This document shows positions 8,183 to 16,039 of a stretch of DNA of 33,727 nt, piece by piece. The stretch covers positions 1 through 33,727 of the forward strand of contig NZ_CACTJB010000003.1 of the NCBI RefSeq assembly GCF_902713745.1. The letters run 5' to 3'. The notes under the pieces are model-generated. The model had not been told where the DNA came from and ran no database searches. It saw nothing but the letters and a program-made list of their open reading frames with translations. Both the position numbers and the translations under genes were made by a program. Position 1 is the stretch's first letter. Every line of letters starts with the position of its first letter. This DNA comes from Portiera aleyrodidarum_D. GTDB taxonomy: Bacteria > Pseudomonadota > Gammaproteobacteria > Johnevansiales > Johnevansiaceae.

Positions 8183-8950
8183 TTGAAAAAACAAAGAATA
8201 ATTATAGCACTGAGCACATTAATAAAAAGAGAAATTGGTAGATTTTTACGGATTTGGCCTCAAACTCTATTACCATCGTCAATTACTACTACCATGTATT
8301 TTATAATTTTTGGTAAAGTAATAGGGTGTAAGTTAGGTAATATGGGTGGTGTAATTTATATCAATTATATTATTCCAGGATTAATAATGATGGCAGTAAT
8401 AACAAATAGTTATTCAAATGTAGCGTCTTCATTGTTTGGTAATAAATTTCAACGATCTATAGAAGAGTTAATAATATCTCCTATGCCTAGTTGGGTGATA
8501 TTAGATGGTTTTATTATAGGGGGGTTGTTTAGAGGTTTGTTAGTAGGATTGATTGTTACATTATTCTCATTATTTTTTACAACAATAAATATTGTACATC
8601 CTTTTTTAACTATAGTAATAGTAATTTTAACAGCTATATTGTTTTCCTTAGCCGGTTTTATGAATGCGTTAGTTGCAAAAACATTTGATGATATCTCAAT
8701 AATACCTAATTTTGTTTTAACTCCTTTAACTTATCTTGGGGGTGTTTTTTATAATATAAATTTATTGCCAGAATCTTTGAAAAACTTATCGTTAATAAAT
8801 CCAATATTTTATATGGTGAATACGTTTAGATATGGTTTTTTAGGGGTATCAGATCTTGTTATAGGAAAATCATTAATTGCAATAATAATGTTTATATTTT
8901 TTTTGTATATCGTTTCATTAAAATTATTAAAAAAAGGTATATATGTTTGA
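8183..8950 (+). CDS. yadH: ABC-2 type exporter, permease subunit (YadH-like)
   Basis: This is an inner-membrane permease of 255 residues (E. coli YadH is 256). About six hydrophobic segments lie near 30-48, 62-82, 108-133, 140-165, 172-195 and 228-248. It matches YadH strikingly: LRIWPQTLLPSSITTTMYFIIFG, YIIPGLIMMAVITNSYSNVASS, FQRSIEELIISPMP, LAGFMNALVAKTFDDISIIPNFVLTPLTYLGGVFYN and NPIFYMVNTFRYGFLG. The start is TTG (8183); no upstream ATG is in frame before the yadG stop. It forms an operon with yadG. Confidence 0.92.
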   Translation: MKKQRIIIALSTLIKREIGRFLRIWPQTLLPSSITTTMYFIIFGKVIGCKLGNMGGVIYINYIIPGLIMMAVITNSYSNVASSLFGNKFQRSIEELIISPMPSWVILDGFIIGGLFRGLLVGLIVTLFSLFFTTINIVHPFLTIVIVILTAILFSLAGFMNALVAKTFDDISIIPNFVLTPLTYLGGVFYNINLLPESLKNLSLINPIFYMVNTFRYGFLGVSDLVIGKSLIAIIMFIFFLYIVSLKLLKKGIYV

Positions 8951-8960
8951 TAATAATATT

Positions 8961-9050
8961 GGAGAGGTGTCCGAGTGGTTTAAGGAGCACATTTGGAAAG
9001 TGTGTAAGTGTAATTTGTTGACTTCAAGGGTTCAAATCCCTTTCTCTCCG
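8961..9050 (+). tRNA. tRNA-Ser (GGA)
   Basis: This 90-nt class II tRNA has acceptor GGAGAGG paired with TCTCTCC (one G-T), anticodon loop ..TTGGAAA.. with GGA, a long variable arm and a T arm GGGTTCAAATCCC. The discriminator is G and CCA is absent. The bases after it repeat CTCCG. Confidence 0.95.
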
Positions 9051-9130
9051 CTCCGTATAAGTTTTAATTAAAAAGCCAGTTATGGTTAATGTTTAAGTTT
9101 TGTTAAAATAACGATTATTAGGAGATTAAA

Positions 9131-10057
9131 ATGCTAATAGGTATTATTGGTTTAGGGAAAATGGGAGGAAATATTACTAAAAAATTATTAAAAAATAATC
9201 ATACTTGTGCTGTTTTTGATAAAAATAGAACAAATATAAAAAACATAGAAAAAAAGGGAGCAATAGGCGCAAAATCATTGAAATGTTTAGTTTTAAGTTT
9301 ATCAAGTCCAAGAACAATTTGGTTGATGTTACCTGCTGGAAAAATAACGGAAAAAATAATCTTAAAATTAAGACAATATATGGGAAAAGGAGATACTATA
9401 TTAGATGGTAGTAATGGTTATTTTAAAAAAGATATAAAAAGGTCTGAAAAATTAGTTAAAAGAGGAATAAATTATATAGATGTGGGGGTTTCAGGGGGAA
9501 TATGGGGTTTAAAAAGAGGATATTGTTTAATGATAGGAGGAAATAAAAAAATTTTTTTAAAAAAAAAATATATATTTTGTAATTTATCTTCAAATAAAGG
9601 TTATATGTATTGTGGTAAAGTAGGCTCTGGGCATTTTGTTAAGATGATACATAACGGCATAGAATATGGAATGATGCAATCTTATGCCGAAGGATTTGAT
9701 ATGATGAAAAATATAAAGAAAACAAATGTATTTTATAAACACCGTTATAAATTAAATTTATATGATATTTCTGAGATATGGCGTCGAGGAAGTGTAATAG
9801 AGTCATGGTTGTTGGATTTAATTTCTGTTTCATTAGCAAACGATGTTAAACTTAAAGAATTTAATGGCAAGGTGAATGATTCAGGTGAAGTGAGGTGGTT
9901 AATACAAACTGCTTTAGAAGAGTCAATGCCATTAGAAGTTCTCACTACATCCTTATACGTTAGATTTAATTCGAGGAATTACAATAGATATGGCAATAAA
10001 TTACTATCAGCAATGCGTAAACAGTTTGGCGGACATCTAGAACATTTCGAAGATTAG
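9131..10057 (+). CDS. gnd: 6-phosphogluconate dehydrogenase, decarboxylating (short YqeC/GntZ-type form)
   Basis: The enzyme oxidises 6-phosphogluconate to ribulose 5-phosphate and CO2, making NAD(P)H. Its 308 residues match the short ~300-residue subfamily rather than the ~470-residue E. coli Gnd. The N-terminal dinucleotide motif GLGKMG is at 7-12, DGSNGYF at 92-98, VSGGIWGLKRGYCLMIGG at 120-137 and the catalytic patch GHFVKMIHNGIEYG at 167-180 with Lys171 and Asn175. EIWRRGSVIESWLLDL and SAMRKQFGGHLE close the helical domain. The SD AGGAG lies 7 bp before the ATG. It stands alone between tRNA-Ser and the 5-kb repeat region. It may feed ribose 5-phosphate synthesis. Confidence 0.92.
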   Translation: MLIGIIGLGKMGGNITKKLLKNNHTCAVFDKNRTNIKNIEKKGAIGAKSLKCLVLSLSSPRTIWLMLPAGKITEKIILKLRQYMGKGDTILDGSNGYFKKDIKRSEKLVKRGINYIDVGVSGGIWGLKRGYCLMIGGNKKIFLKKKYIFCNLSSNKGYMYCGKVGSGHFVKMIHNGIEYGMMQSYAEGFDMMKNIKKTNVFYKHRYKLNLYDISEIWRRGSVIESWLLDLISVSLANDVKLKEFNGKVNDSGEVRWLIQTALEESMPLEVLTTSLYVRFNSRNYNRYGNKLLSAMRKQFGGHLEHFED

Positions 10058-10107
10058 ATATGAAGTTAACTTTTTTAGTTTCGTTTAGCTTTATTTTTAT
10101 TCGTTTA

Positions 10108-10142
10108 GGACAGGACAGGACAGGACAAAGCAAAGTAAGGTA
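10108..10142 (+). repeat. (GGACA)4 pentamer array grading into degenerate units
   Basis: GGACA occurs four times (10108-10127), followed in the same 5-nt register by AAGCA, AAGTA and AGGTA. This looks like an array whose last units have drifted. It begins about 50 bp after the gnd stop. Confidence 0.85.
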
Positions 10143-11560
10143 AATCAGTTATGGGTCTTATATTTTGGTATTGTTTGGTTTTATGTTTTCTTTTTGGTTA
10201 GATTGTTTTGGATTGTGGTCTTTATTTTGGTTTGTTATGTTTTTAGTGTCTTGTTTTTTATTGGGTTATTTAGTTCTAGTTCTTTTACTTTTCTTTTTCT
10301 GTCTCTGTTATCCTTTTTCTTTTTTCTCCTTCTTTCTGTCTCTGTTTTAAGTTTTGGTTTGTGTTATTTAAAGTCAAAACCTAAACACATTAAAGAAAAT
10401 TAGATTACAAAATATTACATAATGTTAGTTTTTTTTGCTTTAAGTTAATGTTGTGTAAGTTGAAGTGAGGTGCTTTGTGTAGTGTAAGTTGTTATTAGTG
10501 TAAGAGTTGAGTTAACTTAGTTTGTGTTAGGTTAGGTTAGGTTTGTGTAAGTTAGTGTTGTAATGGTTTTTGTTTTAAGTTGTTGTGGTGTAAGTTAATA
10601 TAAGTTATTTCATTTCAAGTTAATGATTGGATTGTATTGGTGTTGTGTTTTGTGGTTTACAAAACATTAAATTATTTTAATGTAATGCTTTTGATTTGTG
10701 GTGTAATTTAATGTAAGTTTAGTTGTTATGTAATGGTTTGTTTACATTAAGTGTAAGGTTAAGTTGTTGTTATGTTATGTTATGTTATGTGTTGTAAGTT
10801 AATTTAAACAAAGTTGAGTTGTTTTGTTTTAAGTTGTGTTAATGTAATGGTTTGTATTATGTTGTGTTATTTTAAGTTAGTGTAGGTTGTTGTAAGGTTA
10901 TGAGGTGTTGTTATGTTATGTGTTTTTTACATTAGTGTAAGTTTGTAATGGTTTGGATTAAGTTAGTGTAGTTTAGTGTTGTAGTGTTAGTTAATGTGTA
11001 AAGTGTAATGTTGTTTAATTTATTTTAAGTTGTGTTGTTATGTGTTGTAGTGTGTTTGTGTAAGGGTGTAGTGTAAGGTTAAGGTTAAGTTTTTTAAATT
11101 GTTTTAATGTAAGTTTGTGTAAGTTTTTAAAGTTAGGTTTGAGTTTTTAAGTTGTAATGGTTTAGTTAATGTAATGTTGTGTGGTGTGGAAGTGTTTTGT
11201 TGTGTGGTTTGAAGTCTTTTGTGGTATGTTTGTTTAGTTTAGTGGTGGTTTGTAATGTAATGTAATGTAATAAGTTGTGATTTTTTGTAAGTTAATGTGG
11301 TTTAATTTATTTTAGTGTAATGTAATGCTTTTGATTTGTGGTGTAATTTAATGTGGTGTTATGGTTTATGTTATGTTATGTGGTTTTGATTAAGTTGTTT
11401 AATGTTTGATTTAAGTTGTTCTGTTCTGTTCTGTTCTGTTCTGAAGTGAAGTGTTGTGTTGTGAAGTGTTGTGTTGAGATGAAGTGTATTAGTGTTGTAA
11501 GTTGTTGTGTTCTGTTCTTTGTTCTTTTATTTTATTTGTTTTTGATTTGTTTTTGAAGTG

Positions 11561-11619
11561 TTTTGACTTGATATTTTTTGAAGTGTTTTGAAATGATTTA
11601 AATTGTTTTGAATTGTTTT
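11561..11619 (+). repeat. 59-bp dispersed repeat, copy A
   Basis: This segment (starting TTTTGACTTGATATTTTTTG, ending GAATTGTTTT) is identical base for base to 21519-21577 in the second gene-free region. Flanking bases on both sides are also similar, for example the GTTATGAAGTCTTTTG motif and the TTCTG/GTGTT arrays. Confidence 0.88.
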
Positions 11620-14333
11620 AAGTTATGTTATGTTATGTTATGTTGTTATGAAGTCTTTTGTTTTGACTTGTTTTGAAGTCATTTGAAACGATACGATACG
11701 ATACGATACGATTTGTAATGATTTGATTTGAATTCTTTTGTAATGTAATGTAATGGTTTATGTTTTTGATTTGTTCTTTTATTTGATTGTTTTGATTAAT
11801 GTAATAAGTTGTTTTAAATTAAATTAATTTAAGTTGTGATGTTTTGTTTTAAGTTGTTTTGTTTTGTTTTAATTTGTTTTATGTTATGTTATGTTATGTT
11901 GTTTTAAGTTGATATGAAGTGGTATGTTTTGAAGTGTTTTGAATTAAATTGTTTTAACTTAACTTAGTGTAAGTTGTTGTGTTATGTTATGTGGTGGTTT
12001 GTAATGTAATGTTGTTATGTTATGTTATGTTATGTTATGTGTTGTTATTAGTTGTGTTAAATTAAATTAATTTAAGTTGTGTAATGTTGTTATGTGTAGT
12101 TTAGTTGTTGTGTTGAGGTGTAGTGCTTTGTAAGGTTACTTTAAGTTAGTGTGTTGTAGTGTGTTGTTGTGTAAGGTTAAGTTAATTTTGATTGTTTTGA
12201 TATGAATTGTTATGTTATGTGTTTTTTTTGTAATGGTTTTAGGTTAGTTTAGTGTAAGTTGTTGTGTTGTAATTTATATTAATTTAATGTATTTAAATGT
12301 AATGTTGTTATGTTATGTTGTTTGTATGTGTTAATTTAATATAATATGGTGTTATGTTGTAATGGTTTGGTTTGTAATAGTTTAGTTTAGTGTTTTTGTA
12401 AGTTGTTATTAGTTGTTATTGGATTGGTGTAAGTTTTTTTATTTTGGTGTTGTTTTGATTAAGTTGTTATGTATTAGTGTAATGGTTTAATGTGTTATGT
12501 AATGGTTTAATTTAAGTTAGTTTTGTTTTAAATTGTTTTGGATTGAGGTGTTTTTGTATTGGTTTGTTTTGAAGTGTTTTGAAGTGTTTTTATTTGTTTT
12601 TTTTTAAGTTATGTTGTAATGATATGTTTTGTAATGGATTAAATTAATAAAATATAAGTTGTGTTGTTATGTAATGTTATGTGTTGAAGTCTTTTAGTTA
12701 TGCTTTAATATAAGTTGTTATGTAATGTAATGTTGTGTTGCTTTGGATTTTTGGTTTGAGGTTCTGTGCTTTGTATTAAGTTAGTGACTCCTATCCTAAA
12801 TAAGTTGTTTGGGTTGAGTTTTTGGTTTACAAAACAAAACACTTCAAAACATTAAATTGTGTTAAATTAGTGTAAGTTAGTGTTGTGTTAAGTTTTTTTG
12901 TGTTAATGTTAAGTTTTGTAATGCTTTAATTTACATTAAGTTAGTTATGTGTAAGTTAATCCAAAACAAGTTGTGTTAAATTAAATTAATTTGAGTTAAT
13001 GTAATGTTGTTATGTGTTTTGTAAGTTTTTTTTGTATGGCATGGTATGGTTTATGGTTTGTGTTGCTTTGGATTAGTGTAGTGTGTTGTAAGTATTTTGT
13101 TTTAAGTAATGCTATCTGTCGTAATGAGGTGTTTGGGTGTTGTTTTTGATTTTTTTGTAATGGTGTAGAAATGTTTTTGGGTTAATAAAATATAAGTTAA
13201 TGTGGTGTAATGAGATGAGATGTAATGTTGTTTAAGTTTCTTTGAGTTGTGGTTTTAATTAAATTGTTTGTAATGGTTTGAGTTGGTGTGGTGTGGGGTG
13301 AGTTGTAGTTGAGTTTTTTTTCTTTGAGTTGTATTTGAGTTGCTTTGATTGTGTTGAGATGTTGTTGAGTTGTTGTTGAATTGAGTTGCTTTGTTATTGT
13401 ATTGATGTGATGTTGTTATGTTTTAATGGTTTTGTTTTTTGAGGTCTTTTAAGTTGTTTTGATTAATATAAGTTAATGTAATGTAAGTTGTTATATGTTG
13501 TGTTGCTATGCTTTGTATTTGTTGAGGTGTGTTGTGTTAAGTTAGTGTAGTTTAGTGTTGTGTAGTGTTGTGTAAGGTTAAGTTAATGTAGGTTGAGTTA
13601 ATGTTGTGTTAAATTAATTTAATTTAAGTTGTGTAATGTTGTTATGTGTTGAGGTGCTATGATTTGTTGTAATGGTTTTTCTTTTTGTGTTATTTTAAGT
13701 TAGTGTAATGTAATGTAATGTAATATTATGTGTTGTGTTGTTTAATATAAGTTGTGTTGCTTTGAGTTGACTTGTGTTTTAATGGTTTGAATTGATATGA
13801 GGTGTTATGCTTTGTATTAAATTAATAAAACATAAGTTGTTGCTTTGTTATTGAGGTGTTGTTGTAGTTGATTTAAGTTAGTGTGTTTTGTAATGGTTTG
13901 TGCTATGTTTGGAGGTGTTGTGCTTTAAGTTTGGGTTTGTTTTTTAAGTTAGTTTAAGTTAGTGTATGGGGTGTTGTTGTGTAATGGTTTAGTTGTGTTA
14001 GTTTGTGTTAAGTGTAAGTTTAGTTTTTTTACATTAAGTTAATGTAGGTTAGGTTTTGTAATGTTTTTGTGTTGGGTTTTTGATTGTTTTGTATTAGTGT
14101 AATGGTTTAAGTAAGTTGTAATGTTTTGGTGTGGTGTTGAGTTTGTTATGTTTTTTGTAATGGTTTGAATTAAGTTGTTTTGAGTTGAGGTATGTTTTAA
14201 AATAATACAAATTTGTACGTTGAGTTGAAGTTACGTTTTTTGTGGGGTGAGTTTTTTTGAGTTACTTTGTATTGATTTTGATTTGAGGTTTAGTTAAGTT
14301 GGATTGATTGGATTAATAAAATATAAGTTGTTA

Positions 14334-14380
14334 TGTTATGTAATGTTATGTTATGTGTTGATATGATATGCTTTTAGTTT
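14334..14380 (+). repeat. 47-bp dispersed repeat, copy A
   Basis: The segment running from TGTTATGTAATG to GATATGCTTTTAGTTT is identical to 22821-22867. It is directly preceded here by a TTAATAAAATATAAGTT element. Confidence 0.85.
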
Positions 14381-14619
14381 TGTTAATGTGGTTTGAATTT
14401 GAATTGATTGTTTTGTTTTGTTTTTGTATTAAGTTGTGTAAGGTTAAGTTAAGTTAAGTTAGGTTTAGGTTAGTGTAGTGTGTTGTAAGGTGTTGTGTTG
14501 AGATGCTTTGAAGTGTGTTGTAAGGTGTTGTTATTTGTTGTGTAAGGTTAAGTTATTTTAAGTTAAGTTTTTAAAGTTGTGTTGTTATGTGTTTAGTTGT
14601 GGTTAGGTTTTGATTGTTT

Positions 14620-14880
14620 AACATTATCTTACAAAGAATTACTATGTGTTATTAGGGTTAATTGTAATTTGATTTGTTGTGATGGTGAATGACTTATATT
14701 TAAATGTGTTGTATGGCTTTTGAAAAAAGATAGTGGTTTGTTATTGTAGTGAATCGATTCGAAATTTGTTTTATTTGTTGTTTGGTTGTGCGTGACAGTA
14801 TAAGCATGTGAAGTAGTTTGCGGTGGATGGGAGTGAGTTTTGGTAACTTAATATTTAAAAGATTAATAGGACGTAAAATA
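14620..14880. other. Non-repetitive island in the 5-kb region; possible gene relic
   Basis: The pentamer vocabulary largely disappears here and C is more frequent (GTGCGTGACAGTATAAGC, CGGTGGATGGGAG). No ORF or known RNA is recognised. One short + strand frame near 14835-14885 reads SFGNLIFKRLIGRKIKI, which looks protein-like but is not identifiable. It may be an old pseudogene remnant. Confidence 0.3.
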
Positions 14881-15101
14881 AAAATATGTTAGTAACTCCT
14901 GATTTGTTCTTTTATTTGATTTGAAACGATTTGAGATGATTTAAATTGTTTTAATGTGTTTTGAAGTGATTTTATTTTATTTTATTTTATTTGATTTAAG
15001 TTGTGATGTTTTAAATTGTTTTGTTTTAAGTTGTTTTGATTTAAATTAAAAATTAAAATCTGAAATAGAAATGATAAATAATATTAAAAAGAGGTTAAGA
15101 T

Positions 15102-15983
15102 ATGATTAAGGGAAGTATCGTAGCAATTGCAACGCCTATGAAACAAAATGGTGTAATAGACTGGGGCTCATTAATAAACTTAGTTAAATTTCATTTAATA
15201 AACAAAACAGATGCAATATTAGCTGCTGGAACTACAGGTGAAAATACTACAATGACTTTGGAAGAACATTTTAGAGTTATACATACGATTGTTAAAGAAG
15301 TTAATAAAAAAATACCCATAGTTGCTGGAGTCGGGGCAAATTCTACAAAAGAGGCTGTGAATTTAACAAAAATGGCTAAAGAAGCAGGAGCGGAGTATGG
15401 ATTATCAGTAACACCATATTACAATAAGCCTACTCAAAAAGGAATGTATAACCACTTTAAAGAAGTAGCGAGTGTGGGATTACCAATTATAGTGTATAAT
15501 GTTCCAAAAAGAACAGGTGTAGATATAAATAATGAAACAATTTTAAAATTATCAAAGATTGAAAATATAGTAGGAATTAAAGAATCGTCAGGTAATTTAG
15601 CAAGAGCTTTAGAATTAATTGACCAATATAAGGATAAAGAGTTTTATTTGTTGTCAGGGGATGATAGTACAGCTTGTGAATTTATATTAGCAGGTGGACA
15701 TGGTGTTATTTCTGTATCATCCAATATAGTACCTAAACAAATGCATGAGTTATGTATTGCGTCAAGAAAAGGTAAGCTAGAATTAGCATATAAAATAAAT
15801 AAAAAATTAATGCCTTTACATTATGCATTAAGTCTTGAATCTAATCCTATTCCAGTTAAATGGGCATTAAAAAAAATGGGTTTAGTTAAAAAAGGTATAA
15901 GACTTCCATTGACATGGTTGTCCAAAAAATATCATAAAACATTGTTAAAAACATTAAAATCGTTAGAAGTTATAAAATCATAA
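15102..15983 (+). CDS. dapA: 4-hydroxy-tetrahydrodipicolinate synthase DapA
   Basis: DapA condenses pyruvate with aspartate semialdehyde, the first committed step to diaminopimelate and lysine. The 293 residues match the family. AAGTTGEN carries Thr44/Thr45, TPYYNKPTQ is at 104-112, YNVPKRTG has Tyr132 and Arg137, and GIKESSGN has the Schiff-base Lys160. A SD-like GAGG lies 8 bp before the ATG. It is the first gene after the 5-kb repeat region, and the last ~200 bp upstream are still pentamer text, so its promoter must lie in or near repeat DNA. In an endosymbiont it implies lysine or DAP provisioning. No other dap gene is in the window. Confidence 0.97.
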   Translation: MIKGSIVAIATPMKQNGVIDWGSLINLVKFHLINKTDAILAAGTTGENTTMTLEEHFRVIHTIVKEVNKKIPIVAGVGANSTKEAVNLTKMAKEAGAEYGLSVTPYYNKPTQKGMYNHFKEVASVGLPIIVYNVPKRTGVDINNETILKLSKIENIVGIKESSGNLARALELIDQYKDKEFYLLSGDDSTACEFILAGGHGVISVSSNIVPKQMHELCIASRKGKLELAYKINKKLMPLHYALSLESNPIPVKWALKKMGLVKKGIRLPLTWLSKKYHKTLLKTLKSLEVIKS

Positions 15984-16039
15984 AAATGAAATTAGAATCC
16001 TATATAAATCAGAAATAAAGGGAGAAAATATAGAGGGTC

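Larger units (their letters stand above)
10058..15101. repeat. 5-kb gene-free region built of quasi-periodic 5-nt words
   Basis: No gene is supported here. The + strand is T/G-rich with little C and consists mostly of pentamers such as TTTTG, AAGTG, AATTG, TAATG, TGTTA, TTCTG and GATAC. These often stay in one 5-nt phase for 50-150 bases, for example from 11531 to 11720. Perfect tandem arrays include (GGACA)4 at 10108-10127, (GTTCT)5 near 11418-11443, (GATAC)5 near 11689-11713 and (TGTTA)n near 12013-12041. A dispersed AATATAAGTT element recurs. Bases 14620-14880 are the least repetitive part. Short ORFs at the left end only reflect T-rich low-complexity sequence. Confidence 0.85.

Noticed and set aside
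10165..10403. Two overlapping + strand ORFs of about 61 and 69 codons rich in Phe, Leu and Ser
   Set aside because: They are long T-rich stretches translated by chance, with no SD and no family resemblance. They lie in repeat text.
14206..14217. Perfect 12-bp palindrome TACAAATTTGTA as an operator
   Set aside because: It is isolated, with no gene within 800 bp and no regulator in the window; chance is likely in AT-rich DNA.
14760..14880. tmRNA, RNase P RNA or SRP RNA in the non-repetitive island
   Set aside because: None of their conserved core sequences or a tRNA-like end could be found on either strand.
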